A stretch of DNA of 64,000 nt. Origin: Bacteroidota bacterium. Lineage in GTDB: Bacteria; Bacteroidota; Bacteroidia; Chitinophagales; Chitinophagaceae. Both the position numbers and the translations under genes were made by a program. Each line of letters starts with the position of its first letter. Positions within the stretch are counted from its first letter, which is position 1. Positions 25,508 through 34,702 of the stretch are shown here, one piece after another. The stretch spans positions 62,001-126,000 of the forward strand of contig JAEZGI010000020.1 of the NCBI GenBank assembly GCA_023416995.1. Direction: 5' to 3'. The notes below the pieces were generated by a model. The model was not told the origin of the DNA and made no database searches. It was given only the letters and a program-made list of their open reading frames with translations.

Positions 25508-26468
25508 CCCTTTTTTCTCCATCGCTCTTTTCTTCTTTGTGTTTGTCCTGCATGGTATCATGTTCGGTTTCTACCTCAACCGTTTTTGTGATTACGGCAT
25601 AATGATCAGGACGGATATCGGCACCATAACGCACCGCATAAGCCTTTGTAAATTCGGCGCCAAAATATAAAATGATTGCAGAGTAATAGATCCAGAGCAA
25701 CAATACCACAAGTGAGCCGGCAGTGCCATAGGTGCTGCCGACATTGCTTTTGCTGATATAAAACGAAATTCCAAACTTTCCAAGCATGAATAAAAGTGCA
25801 GTGGCAATGGCGCCTGCCAACACATCTTTCCATTTTATTTTTGCATCCGGCAGCACCTTAAAAATCGTTCCGAACAAGACGGTAATCACAGAAAATGTAA
25901 TTACCAGGTTAAGTATATAAAACAACACCACTGTTACATCGGGGAAAGCACGTTGTAGTTGTGCACTCAGCCCTTCTATGATAGCTGATATACCCAATGA
26001 AACCAGCAATAGAAATCCCAGGCTGATTATTACTGAAAAAGACAAAAGCCGGTTTTGTAACATTTTGAGCCAACCTCTTTTTGGTTTGGGCTTCAATCCC
26101 CAGATCATATTTATCGATTCCTGGATCTCCGCAAATACCGTCGTGGCACCTATTAAAAGTGTCCCTATGCCTATCACAAGCGCAAGACTACCTTTCCCTT
26201 CCAATGACGCATTGGTGATTATCTGTTGAAGCTGCAGCGCCGTATCAGAGCCCACAAACCCTTCGATCTGGCTGTAGATCGACTCTTCTGTATTAGCCCG
26301 GCCGTAAAAAAAACTCAAAAGGTAGATAATAACGATCAGCAGCGGCGCCATAGAGAAAAGTGTATAATAGGCCAATGAAGCACTGAGCTTAACCACCTTA
26401 TCCTCTGAGAAACCTGTGAACGAATCCTTCAACACATTCCATAAACCTTTTAGGGTAAGTTTTTTCAT
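25497..26468 (-). CDS. YihY/BrkB-family membrane protein
   Basis: 323 residues with six membrane helices in the pattern of YihY/BrkB: KLSASLAYYTLFSMAPLLIV, the SLALVIGIGTLLIGATTVFAEIQESIN helix, a WGLKPKPKR turn, then ILNLVITFSVITVLFGTIF and LVVLLLWIYYSAIILYFGAEFT. A charged cytosolic tail of about 45 residues follows. The family was once called ribonuclease BN by mistake; its actual transport or envelope role is unknown. It stands alone, converging on the small gene at 25271-25507. Confidence 0.9.
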   Translation of the reverse strand: MKKLTLKGLWNVLKDSFTGFSEDKVVKLSASLAYYTLFSMAPLLIVIIYLLSFFYGRANTEESIYSQIEGFVGSDTALQLQQIITNASLEGKGSLALVIGIGTLLIGATTVFAEIQESINMIWGLKPKPKRGWLKMLQNRLLSFSVIISLGFLLLVSLGISAIIEGLSAQLQRAFPDVTVVLFYILNLVITFSVITVLFGTIFKVLPDAKIKWKDVLAGAIATALLFMLGKFGISFYISKSNVGSTYGTAGSLVVLLLWIYYSAIILYFGAEFTKAYAVRYGADIRPDHYAVITKTVEVETEHDTMQDKHKEEKSDGEKRVSD

Positions 26469-26570
26469 TCCTGAGTTTTTCGCACCCGTGCAAAAAATTG
26501 ACCACCGATTTATCGCGAATTTTTATATGTAAAATTTCCCCTGGGGTTATTTATCTTTCGTGTCAACATC

Positions 26571-27821
26571 ATGAAAATATTTTCCCTGTTTAAAAGCCTG
26601 TATTTCCAGGTCATCGCCGCGATTGTAATAGGTATCCTGCTCGGACATTTCTTTCCAGGAATAGCGATAACTCTCAAACCCCTGGGTGATGGGTTCATCA
26701 AACTCGTCAAGATGATGATTGTTCCCGTGGTTTTCTGCACCATTGTTAGTGGTATTGCGGGTATGGAGAATATGAAGAAGGTGGGTAGGGTCGGACTTAA
26801 AGCAATCCTTTATTTTGAAATACTCACCACCATCGCACTTATTACCGGGCTGTTTGTTGTGAATCTGCTGAAACCCGGTGAAGGAATGCATGTGGACCCT
26901 TCTAACCTCAACACCTCGGCGATCGCGGGCTATGCTGACCAGGCGAAGAAACCGGAAACCACGGTAGACTTTCTTCTGCATATCATTCCCGACACTGTGA
27001 TGGGCGCGTTTGCCAATGGCAACCTGTTACAGGTGTTGTTGTTTTCAATTCTGCTTGGATATGGATTAACCAAGATCGGCTCAAATGCAGTACCGGTCAC
27101 TAATTTCATCGAATCCTTTTCGAAAGCGATTTTCGCAGTCATCCATATGATAATGAAACTCGCACCCATTGGTGCGCTGGGTGCCATGTCGTTCACTATC
27201 GGAAAATATGGGCTCAGTACGCTTCTTTCATTAGGTAAGCTGATGGGTGTGTTCTATGCTACCTGTATCTTTTTTGTTTTCGTAGTTCTGGGTCTTGTGA
27301 TGCGGTTTTATGGCTTCAGCATATTCAAATTGCTGAAGTATTTAAAGGAAGAGCTCCTCATCGTGCTCGGCACTTCTTCATCTGAATCGGCGCTGCCACG
27401 TTTGATGGAGAAACTCGTCAAGGCCGGCTGCTCAAAACCAGTTGTGGGCCTCGTGGTACCTACCGGTTATTCATTCAATCTTGATGGCACCTCCATTTAT
27501 CTCACGATGGCCGCCGTGTTTATCGCCCAGGCACTCGACATACCTCTTTCAATGGGCGATCAATTAACCCTGCTGGCCGTATTGCTCATCAGTTCTAAAG
27601 GAGCAGCAGGTGTTACGGGCAGCGGTTTCATTACCCTGGCGGCAACGCTGCCTTTGGTAGGCAATGTGCCTGTAGCAGGCGTGGCACTTATCCTGGGAAT
27701 TGACCGCTTTATGAGTGAAGCCCGGGCTTTAACCAACATCATTGGTAACGCGGTAGCAACCATCGTTGTTTCCGGTTGGGAAAACGAAATTGATCGCGAT
27801 GAAGCCAAAAAGTATTTGTGA
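26571..27821 (+). CDS. Dicarboxylate/amino acid:cation symporter (DAACS family)
   Basis: 416 residues with eight membrane helices and two re-entrant loops. Diagnostic blocks are FIKLVKMMIVPVVFCTIVSG, the HP1 serine-rich loop GTSSSESALPRL, VVPTGYSFNLDGTSIYLTMA in TM7, and HP2 ISSKGAAGVTGSGF. These are the ion- and substrate-binding elements of glutamate/C4-dicarboxylate symporters. The substrate cannot be fixed: no arginine or aspartate pattern allows a firm choice between GltP- and DctA-type. A TATCTTTC element near 26552 may serve as promoter. Confidence 0.9.
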   Translation: MKIFSLFKSLYFQVIAAIVIGILLGHFFPGIAITLKPLGDGFIKLVKMMIVPVVFCTIVSGIAGMENMKKVGRVGLKAILYFEILTTIALITGLFVVNLLKPGEGMHVDPSNLNTSAIAGYADQAKKPETTVDFLLHIIPDTVMGAFANGNLLQVLLFSILLGYGLTKIGSNAVPVTNFIESFSKAIFAVIHMIMKLAPIGALGAMSFTIGKYGLSTLLSLGKLMGVFYATCIFFVFVVLGLVMRFYGFSIFKLLKYLKEELLIVLGTSSSESALPRLMEKLVKAGCSKPVVGLVVPTGYSFNLDGTSIYLTMAAVFIAQALDIPLSMGDQLTLLAVLLISSKGAAGVTGSGFITLAATLPLVGNVPVAGVALILGIDRFMSEARALTNIIGNAVATIVVSGWENEIDRDEAKKYL

Positions 27822-27887
27822 CACCATGTAGATTTACTTCCACAACCCTAATGGGTCTTTGTCGCTTAGAACTGCTAATATTGCGGC

Positions 27888-29285
27888 ATGATGAAGGCAA
27901 TGAACTGGCAAACACTGTACAGCGCGAGGCGATCAGGCTCAGAAAACCGAACTGCTAACTCACCGGAAACAATTCGTAACTCTTTCCTGCGCGATTACGA
28001 TCGGATAGTGTTCTCTTCCGCATTTCGCCGTCTTCAAAATAAAACGCAGGTCTTCCCCTTACCAGGACCGGTGTTTGTCCACAACCGGCTTACCCATAGC
28101 CTTGAGGTTGCTTCAGTGGGCAGATCTATCGGCAAAGCTGTCGGTGACCTGATAGCAGAAAAATATCCGGATTCCAGCGAAGATTTCAAAGAGTTCTATA
28201 AATACGAACTCCCGTCGGTAATCGCAGCCGGGTGTCTGGCACATGATATAGGTAATCCTCCGTTCGGACATTCGGGTGAAGATGCGATCCGTGTTTTTTT
28301 CAGGGAACTGGAAGGTGATATGAAAAAACGTTTCGAGGATTCCCTGTCTCTGAATCAGCAGCGGGATCTTCTGTACTTCGAAGGAAACGCCAATGCTTTC
28401 CGCACACTTACGCATGCCTTCAATGAAAACATACCAGGCGGCTTCAGGCTCACTTATGCCACACTTGCTTCCATCATTAAATACCCTTCAGACTCTTTGA
28501 ATGGTTTCAACAAAAAACAACTGATCACAAAAAAATCAGGCTTTTTTGACCCCGAGATCGGGACTTATAAATCAATAGCGCAGGTTTTGGGTATACCTCA
28601 GCCGGATCCGGCTAAAACTGTTTATTGCAGGCATCCTTTTGTTTACCTGGTTGAGGCTGCAGATGATATCTGTTATCGCATCATCGATTTTGAAGATGCG
28701 CACAGACTGAACATTATCTCCCGCGACACCATTCGCGATCTGTTTCTTTCATTTTTTGATTTTGAAACCGGCTATGATTCGCGCGACCGGGTTGAAGCTA
28801 CCTTCAATGCAATAAATGATGATAATCAGAAGATCCAGTTTCTCCGGGCCAAACTTATTGGTTACCTGATCATAAGATTGAGAGATATTTTTATGGCGAA
28901 GGAAGATGAACTGTTGGCGGGAACATTGTCAGGACCGCTGTTAGATTACTTACCCGAAAGAGAAAGGTTATTGATCCGCGCAATAGATGAATTCTCGGTT
29001 CGCCACATATACAATCACAGATCAGTCGTAGAAATTGAGATTGCGGGTTACAATGTGATTGGTGGGTTATTGAAGGAATTTGCCGGGGCAGTAATGAATC
29101 AATCTTCATCCAAATCAGAGAAATTACTTCAGCTGATCTCCAAACAGTTTGTTATATCGGGCAAGCCAGATCATTTATATGAAGATGTATTATCAGTTGT
29201 TGATTTCATCGCGGGAATGACAGATCTGTATGCAGTTGATCTGTATCGGAAGATCACCGGAATGACCTTTCCGCAGATAAGATAA
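27888..29285 (+). CDS. dgt: Deoxyguanosinetriphosphate triphosphohydrolase
   Basis: 465 residues of the HD-domain dNTPase family; hydrolyses dGTP to deoxyguanosine and triphosphate, affecting nucleotide pools. The HD metal site is clear: HNRLTHSLEVASVGRSIG gives the first histidine and AHDIGNPPFGHSGE the HD pair plus the third histidine. FSSAFRRLQNKTQVFP precedes it and VEAADDICYRIIDFEDAH supplies the last aspartate. An in-frame ATG four codons later (27900, MNWQTLY) matches the start of many homologues and may be the true start. A hairpin follows the stop. Confidence 0.93.
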   Translation: MMKAMNWQTLYSARRSGSENRTANSPETIRNSFLRDYDRIVFSSAFRRLQNKTQVFPLPGPVFVHNRLTHSLEVASVGRSIGKAVGDLIAEKYPDSSEDFKEFYKYELPSVIAAGCLAHDIGNPPFGHSGEDAIRVFFRELEGDMKKRFEDSLSLNQQRDLLYFEGNANAFRTLTHAFNENIPGGFRLTYATLASIIKYPSDSLNGFNKKQLITKKSGFFDPEIGTYKSIAQVLGIPQPDPAKTVYCRHPFVYLVEAADDICYRIIDFEDAHRLNIISRDTIRDLFLSFFDFETGYDSRDRVEATFNAINDDNQKIQFLRAKLIGYLIIRLRDIFMAKEDELLAGTLSGPLLDYLPERERLLIRAIDEFSVRHIYNHRSVVEIEIAGYNVIGGLLKEFAGAVMNQSSSKSEKLLQLISKQFVISGKPDHLYEDVLSVVDFIAGMTDLYAVDLYRKITGMTFPQIR

Positions 29286-29287
29286 AA

Positions 29288-29315
29288 ATGGTTCCCGGTT
29301 TACACCAGGAACCAT
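29288..29315. terminator. Hairpin between convergent dgt and pfpI-like genes
   Basis: ATGGTTCC and GGAACCAT form an 8-bp stem with a 12-base loop in the 40-base gap between two convergent stops. There is no strong T run on either side, so it would be a weak bidirectional terminator. Confidence 0.45.
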
Positions 29316-29325
29316 ATATGTAGCA

Positions 29326-29883
29326 TTAATGAGCAGATTCATGAATACCTTCACCTACCTCTTCAACCAGTTTGCGATTGAATGCAGGCAGATCTTCAGG
29401 GCTTCTGCTGGTTACAAGACCCTTATCTACCACCACCTCTTTATCGCGCCAGTCTGCACCGGCATTGATAAGATCTGTTTTTATTGACATGAATGATGTC
29501 ATTTTCCGGCCTTTTAACATGCCGGTTTCAATCAACAGTTGGGGAGCATGGCAGATCGCAGCCAATGGTTTGCCTGCTTCAAGGAACTGTTGCGCGAAAT
29601 CTACACATTTCTGATTGCGTCGCATGAGGTCCGGATTGATCACGCCGCCCGGTATCATCAGCGCGTCGTAATCATCAGCGTTAGCTTTTTCGATATTAAC
29701 ATCTACCGGTAGTTCAATGCTCCAGTGATCATGGTTCCATCCTTTTACTTTATCATTTTGAGGAGATACTATATGTACTTCGGCGCCTGCATCCAGCAGT
29801 GCTTGTTTAGGACTTGTAAGTTCTGATTCCTCAAATCCATTCTCAGTAAGGATGGCCACCCTTTTACCCTTCAGTGATTTCAT
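29326..29883 (-). CDS. DJ-1/PfpI family protein (class I glutamine amidotransferase-like)
   Basis: 185 residues with the full PfpI layout: KRVAILTENGFEESEL at the N terminus with the active-site glutamate, a YDALMIPGG strand, and the nucleophile elbow AAICHAPQ with C111-H112. Related proteins (YhbO, PfpI, Hsp31-like) act as stress chaperones, deglycases or glyoxalase III; the exact reaction is debated. It is cytosolic, monocistronic and convergent with dgt. The final residues are enriched in E and H but carry no further motif. Confidence 0.9.
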   Translation of the reverse strand: MKSLKGKRVAILTENGFEESELTSPKQALLDAGAEVHIVSPQNDKVKGWNHDHWSIELPVDVNIEKANADDYDALMIPGGVINPDLMRRNQKCVDFAQQFLEAGKPLAAICHAPQLLIETGMLKGRKMTSFMSIKTDLINAGADWRDKEVVVDKGLVTSRSPEDLPAFNRKLVEEVGEGIHESAH

Positions 29884-30080
29884 AACAATAATTTTTAATG
29901 ATCAATAATCGATGTTCGCTCAAAAACGGTACCAGCCAGCAGTGATTTTAATCCTCGAAAACCTCAGATGTCTTAATTTCACCCGATTTCAAAATAGTTA
30001 AAAACAAAGCCCGGGCTTTTTCGTTATTTCCGGAAAAGAAGGTGCAAGACCGATACTTGCCAGGTAATATAAATAGTAAC

Positions 30081-32747
30081 ATGACAGCAGAACATCAACG
30101 CCTGGCTGTGAATGCAGCTAAGCAAATACCTTTAGAGAAGTGGGGCCCATATCTTAGCGAACGTCAGTGGGGAACAGTCAGAGAAGATTATGGTCCGTAT
30201 GGTGATGCGTGGCATTACTTCCCGTATGATCATGCCCATTGCCGCGCGTATCGCTGGGGAGAAGACGGCCTCGGCGGGATTTCAGATTTTTTTCAGAACC
30301 TGTGTTTCTCCGTTGCTTTGTGGAACGGCAGGGACAAGATTCTTAAAGAAAGATTGTTTGGACTGGGCAACAGCCAGGGAAACCATGGTGAGGACGTTAA
30401 AGAACTGTATTACTACCTGGATAATATTCCAACGCACTACTACATGGAATTTCTGTACAAGTACCCGCAACAGGAATTTCCTTACCAGAAGATCATCGAT
30501 GAAAACAGTTCCAGGTCCAAAACCGAACCTGAATATGAAATACTCGACACCGGCGTGTTTGATAATGACGAGTATTTTGATGTTAAGATCACTTATGCGA
30601 AACAATCGTCTACCGATATATTCATCAAAATAAATATCCACAACCGAAGCAAAAAAGCGGCACCTATAACGGTATTGCCTACGCTATGGTTTTATAATCG
30701 CTGGAACGATACTGAAAAGAAACCGTCAATCACGCTGCATGACAGGTTTTCCGTCAAGGCAACGCACCACCGGATGGGATCTTATTATCTGTATTTTCAA
30801 ACACCGAAGGATCGTTTATTTACTAACAATGAAACAAATACTGAGAAGGTAATGAATGTGCCAAATGAAACGCCTTTTGTAAAGGACGCGTTTCATGAGG
30901 CTATAATCAATGGCAAAAACGTTGCGGCCCTTCGTGCCCTTAAATCGGGAACAAAATTTTCTCCCGTTTATGAATACACCATAGAGGCAGGAAAATCGAA
31001 AGAAATCTTTTTACGACTTACGGACAAAGTAACAGAAAACCCGTTCGCGTCCGGCTTTGAATATATTTTTAATCTCAGGAAAGAAGAAGCCGACGCTTTC
31101 TACAATACATTTTTAACTCAGCCAGAAACGAGTGATCTGTACCAGATACAAAGACAGGCGCTTGCTGGTATGTTATGGAGCAAACAGTATTATCATTTTG
31201 ATGTGGAACGCTGGCTGTCCACCAGTGACGGCATTACACCGGTCAATCCCGGCAAACAAAATGGCCGCAACCACGACTGGAAACATCTCAAAAACCAGGA
31301 CGTTATTGCCATGCCGGATAAATGGGAATACCCCTGGTATGCCGCCTGGGACCTGGCTTTTCATTGTATTCCGTTGGCAATGGTAGATCCAACTTTTGCA
31401 AAACATCAGTTGATTCTTATCATGCGCGAGTGGTACATGAAACCAGACGGTCAGCTACCTGCCTACGAATGGAACCTCAGCGATGTAAACCCACCTGTAC
31501 ATGCCTGGGCAGCGCTGCAGGTGTACATGATTGAAAAAAACAAAACAGGTAAAGGCGATATAAATTTTTTGAAACGCATATTTCAAAAGCTGCTGATCAA
31601 TTTCACGTGGTGGGTTAACCGAAAAGACGCCGCGGGGAACAACCTTTTCGAAGGAGGCTTTCTTGGCCTGGATAATATTGGTGTGTTTAACAGAAGTATA
31701 CAGCTTCCTGGCCAAATGCAACTGGAACAGGCAGATGGTACAAGCTGGATGGGCATGTATGCGCTCAATATGATGGACATTGCGCTGGAGATTGCCATGG
31801 TAGATCGTGCCTTTGAAGACACTGCCACCAAGTTCTTTGAGCAGTTTGTTCTGATTGCCGAAGCACTAAACGAGCAGGGTATGTGGAACGAAGATGATCG
31901 TTTCTTCTACGATACCCTGGCTATTGCGGGAGCACCGCCGCTGCAATTAAGAATACATTCGATTGTTGGACTTACAACTTTGTTCGCGGTTTCAATCATC
32001 GAAAAAAAGATGCTTGATAAACTGACCGATTTCAAAAAAAGAATAAGCTGGTTTGAAAACTACAGGTTAAAAAATAATAAGTACTGGCCCAACGAAGAAC
32101 ACAGTGGCGGAGAACATATACTGCTTTCACTTATTCCGCAGCAACGGCTTATCTACCTTCTTGAACGATTGCTCAATGAAAGTGAATTTCTTTCAGAAGG
32201 CGGTATACGCGCGCTATCGAAGTACCATGAGGAAAATCCTTATTCAGTGAAAATTGATGGCGTAGAATACACCATTCAATATGATCCGGGTGATTCAACT
32301 TCAAACTTTTTTGGAGGAAATTCCAATTGGCGCGGTCCTGTGTGGATGCCGATAAATTATATCATTATTCAATCCATCCGCAAATACGGTGAGTTTTATG
32401 GCGACGGTTTACTGGTGGAGTGCCCGGTTGGTTCCGGAAACAAAATGAATCTTGATGAGGTTGCAGATTTGCTGACTGAACGCGTAATCAGTTTGTTTAC
32501 AAAAGGCGACAAAGGTCACCGGAGATTACACGGCAGTTACAACTGGTTTTATGAGCGTCCTGGCAACGAGCATCTTGTTTTGTTCTATGAATATTTTCAT
32601 GGCGATGATGGAAACGGTCTTGGGGCGAGCCATCAAACAGGATGGACGGCACTTGTAGCCGAGCTGATCCAGGAAGCAGAATTGAAAAAAAGAGCGAAGA
32701 AAAAAGAAGACGTTGCGCCGGCTGGTGCTGAAGGTTACAGTGAATGA
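30081..32747 (+). CDS. GH63-like glucosidase (mannosyl-oligosaccharide glucosidase family)
   Basis: About 888 residues starting at the ATG at 30081 (MTAEHQRL); a GTG 13 codons upstream is less likely. The protein has an N-terminal block KWGPYLSERQWGTVREDY, an acidic WGEDGLGGISDFFQ, and then an (alpha/alpha)6 barrel with WEYPWYAAWDLAFH, PDGQLPAYEWNLSD and NSNWRGPVWMPINY. The D in AAWDLAFH is a likely general acid position and the E in RRLHGSYNWFYERPG region completes the pocket. No signal peptide, so it would act in the cytosol on an alpha-glucoside; the natural substrate is unknown. It converges on the sigma-factor cluster, with a 12-base gap. Confidence 0.85.
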   Translation: MTAEHQRLAVNAAKQIPLEKWGPYLSERQWGTVREDYGPYGDAWHYFPYDHAHCRAYRWGEDGLGGISDFFQNLCFSVALWNGRDKILKERLFGLGNSQGNHGEDVKELYYYLDNIPTHYYMEFLYKYPQQEFPYQKIIDENSSRSKTEPEYEILDTGVFDNDEYFDVKITYAKQSSTDIFIKINIHNRSKKAAPITVLPTLWFYNRWNDTEKKPSITLHDRFSVKATHHRMGSYYLYFQTPKDRLFTNNETNTEKVMNVPNETPFVKDAFHEAIINGKNVAALRALKSGTKFSPVYEYTIEAGKSKEIFLRLTDKVTENPFASGFEYIFNLRKEEADAFYNTFLTQPETSDLYQIQRQALAGMLWSKQYYHFDVERWLSTSDGITPVNPGKQNGRNHDWKHLKNQDVIAMPDKWEYPWYAAWDLAFHCIPLAMVDPTFAKHQLILIMREWYMKPDGQLPAYEWNLSDVNPPVHAWAALQVYMIEKNKTGKGDINFLKRIFQKLLINFTWWVNRKDAAGNNLFEGGFLGLDNIGVFNRSIQLPGQMQLEQADGTSWMGMYALNMMDIALEIAMVDRAFEDTATKFFEQFVLIAEALNEQGMWNEDDRFFYDTLAIAGAPPLQLRIHSIVGLTTLFAVSIIEKKMLDKLTDFKKRISWFENYRLKNNKYWPNEEHSGGEHILLSLIPQQRLIYLLERLLNESEFLSEGGIRALSKYHEENPYSVKIDGVEYTIQYDPGDSTSNFFGGNSNWRGPVWMPINYIIIQSIRKYGEFYGDGLLVECPVGSGNKMNLDEVADLLTERVISLFTKGDKGHRRLHGSYNWFYERPGNEHLVLFYEYFHGDDGNGLGASHQTGWTALVAELIQEAELKKRAKKKEDVAPAGAEGYSE

Positions 32748-32759
32748 TAAGAACAACAT

Positions 32760-32972
32760 TTACCGCAACTCTTCACAATAATATCCGATATCGGTCAGGG
32801 TTTTTTCAACCAGTTTGGGCGAAAGATCCCTGGCCTCTATCCTTAGTACCTTATCACAATCTTTAATATCTACATTGGAACGCAATACCCCAGGGATCTG
32901 GTTGATATGAGTAAGTGCTTCGGAAATGTTTTTTTTGAACTTAAGATTGGTTTTGAAAACATGGATCTCCAT
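32760..32972 (-). CDS. Small HMA-fold-like protein without metal cysteines
   Basis: 70 residues from the ATG at 32972; a GTG at 33005 would overlap the upstream gene and is less likely. The beta-alpha-beta pattern (MEIHVFKTNL, helix with HINQIPGV, LRSNVDIKDCDKVLRIEAR, helix, GYYCEEL) resembles heavy-metal-associated domains, but the CxxC metal loop is replaced by FKKN. It is the third gene of a sigma factor / membrane protein / small protein unit. Function unknown; the fold suggestion is from pattern only. Confidence 0.6.
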   Translation of the reverse strand: MEIHVFKTNLKFKKNISEALTHINQIPGVLRSNVDIKDCDKVLRIEARDLSPKLVEKTLTDIGYYCEELR

Positions 32973-32997
32973 AACCGGATTTTTTGGTGAGGTAAAC

Positions 32998-33327
32998 TTA
33001 TTCACTCGCTTTGTTCCAGGGAGCCCGACATCGGTTGCGCAGATCCTGTTTAAATATTTCCCGCTCTTCAGGAGTCATGTTTTGAAGTTTTTCATTCATC
33101 TTGTTTTTCCATTGTTGTTTTTTTTGTTTCCAGCCACCCTGGAAGCCGCCAAACAAAATCTTTGAAAGTACCAACAGCCCCAACGCCTGCCAGAAATTGA
33201 TCGGGTTCACACCCGTAATCGCTGCGGGCAGTATCATGTTCCATAAACTCATAACGATGAATGCCACAAGCGCAGAAACCGCGATGATACAGATGGCAAT
33301 CAACAAACCTTTACTTCCTCGTTTCAT
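32998..33327 (-). CDS. Small membrane protein downstream of ECF sigma factor
   Basis: About 109 residues from the ATG at 33327 (MKRGSKG). An ATG at 33345 would also avoid overlap with the sigma gene; the frame up to 33399 would not. Two membrane helices (GLLIAICIIAVSALVAFIVM and NFWQALGLLVLSKILFGGF) are followed by a charged tail with MTPEEREIFKQDLRNRC. It is likely the membrane partner of the sigma factor encoded directly upstream. The tail has a Cys and several acidic and basic residues but no zinc motif of classical anti-sigma factors. No family recognised. Confidence 0.65.
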   Translation of the reverse strand: MKRGSKGLLIAICIIAVSALVAFIVMSLWNMILPAAITGVNPINFWQALGLLVLSKILFGGFQGGWKQKKQQWKNKMNEKLQNMTPEEREIFKQDLRNRCRAPWNKASE

Positions 33328-33355
33328 ACTTTTTATTTGAATCATGAATATATGG

Positions 33356-33922
33356 TTATGAACGCAAAAGCTCTTCGCGCAATACCTGTAGCCGCGCACG
33401 AAGATGCAAAACTGCGTACCGTTTTCTAGACAATAATGTATTGATTGTTACACCCGTCTTTTCTGCAATGTCTTTGAAAGGAATACCATCGAGTTCGTTC
33501 ATAACGAAAACAGATCTTTGGTCTTCGGGCAGCTCACTCAATGCTGCATTCAGTTCCTCCCAAAAAAGATTCCGCAGGTAATCTGTTTCGGGGTTTTCAT
33601 TGTCTTCGCTGAAAATTTCTGTCCAGTCGAAACTCAGATCCTCATCCCTTTCACCATAAATATCTTCAAGTAACTCCGGCCTGTGTTTCCGCTTACGGTC
33701 TATGATCTTATTCCGGGCAACTGTAAACAGCCAGGAAGTAACCTGGTCGATCGGTTGGGTATTGCCTATGAACTGGTAAAATACGTCCTGAAGTATATCT
33801 TCCGCATCAGCTTCACTTTTCACTCTTTTGCGAATAAAGCCCATCAACCTTTTGCTGTAAGCATTGATTGTCTGTGTAATATTCAGGTTCTGTGATGCTG
33901 TCATGCCGCTTTGGATCGTCAT
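33356..33922 (-). CDS. ECF-subfamily RNA polymerase sigma factor
   Basis: 188 residues with region 2 (KRLMGFIRKRVKSEADAEDI LQDVFYQF, WLFTVARNKIIDRKR) and region 4 (LPEDQRSVFVMNELDGIPF and an HTH KDIAEKTGVTINTLLSRKRY). A negatively charged linker between them (DIYGERDEDLSFDW) is long for the family. It heads a minus-strand unit with the two-helix membrane protein and the HMA-like protein, so it probably responds to an envelope or metal signal transmitted by the membrane partner. Alternative ATG at 33904. No promoter of its own could be confirmed. Confidence 0.9.
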   Translation of the reverse strand: MTIQSGMTASQNLNITQTINAYSKRLMGFIRKRVKSEADAEDILQDVFYQFIGNTQPIDQVTSWLFTVARNKIIDRKRKHRPELLEDIYGERDEDLSFDWTEIFSEDNENPETDYLRNLFWEELNAALSELPEDQRSVFVMNELDGIPFKDIAEKTGVTINTLLSRKRYAVLHLRARLQVLREELLRS

Positions 33923-34091
33923 ACCTCTTGCTGTATGTTATGGTTGACGTTCAAAAGAACAGGATATTTTAAGCCGCGCAAAAAATTTACAAGAGGTGCC
34001 GATCAGGTGTTCCTGCAAACTTAACATATTAACCGTCTTTTTCTAACAGGCTGTTATTTTGGAGTTATTGTATAATTTGCATATCACATAT

Positions 34092-34700
34092 ATGGGAAGC
34101 ATTCTGATTCTTTTCGCGCATCCGGTGTTTGAAAAATCCAGGGTTCACAAAATTTTGGTGAATACCGTTCGGGATATGCCAGGAGTCACATTCCACGATC
34201 TGTATGAAGCTTATCCCGATTTTGATATAGACGTAGATAAAGAGCAGGACCTGCTTACCAAACATGACATCATTATTTTTCAACACCCGTTTTACTGGTA
34301 TAGTTGCCCCGCCATATTAAAACAGTGGCAGGACCTGGTGCTGGAGCATGGCTGGGCATATGGCCGGGGCGGTTCGGCACTTGGCGGAAAATCGCTTTTC
34401 AATGCAATCACAGCCGGCGGCAGGGAGGATGTATACCATCTGGCAGGATACAACCGGTTTACTATACGCGAATTGCTTTCACCCTTTGATCAGATGACTA
34501 CCCTTTGCCGGATGAACTATCTGCCGCCATTTGTGGTTCATGATACACACCGGCTGAACGAGCACCAGATTGAACTGTACGCCATACAATACAAACAGAT
34601 CCTGCTTGGGTTTGTAAACAAAACCATTTCAACCGCTGAAGTTGCAGCGGTGAAATACCTGAACGAGTTAGCTCCCCTTCCCGAAGCTTTAAAAGCATAA
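34092..34700 (+). CDS. KefF-like NAD(P)H oxidoreductase (flavodoxin-like fold)
   Basis: 202 residues from the first ATG at 34092 (MGSILILFAHPVFEKSRVH). The flavodoxin-like fold shows FAHP with the FMN phosphate loop, FQHPFYWYSCPAILKQWQD and a LEHGWAYG segment, ending in an acidic helix. These proteins are quinone reductases and act as ancillary subunits that activate KefB/KefC potassium efflux. The gene is two bases from the following kefC-like gene, so the pair very likely forms such a complex. Length agrees with E. coli KefF/KefG. Confidence 0.88.
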   Translation: MGSILILFAHPVFEKSRVHKILVNTVRDMPGVTFHDLYEAYPDFDIDVDKEQDLLTKHDIIIFQHPFYWYSCPAILKQWQDLVLEHGWAYGRGGSALGGKSLFNAITAGGREDVYHLAGYNRFTIRELLSPFDQMTTLCRMNYLPPFVVHDTHRLNEHQIELYAIQYKQILLGFVNKTISTAEVAAVKYLNELAPLPEALKA

Positions 34701-34702
34701 TT

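Noticed and set aside
26547..26981. Minus-strand frame opposite the dicarboxylate symporter start
   Set aside because: Histidine- and asparagine-rich antisense of a membrane protein, no plausible start context.
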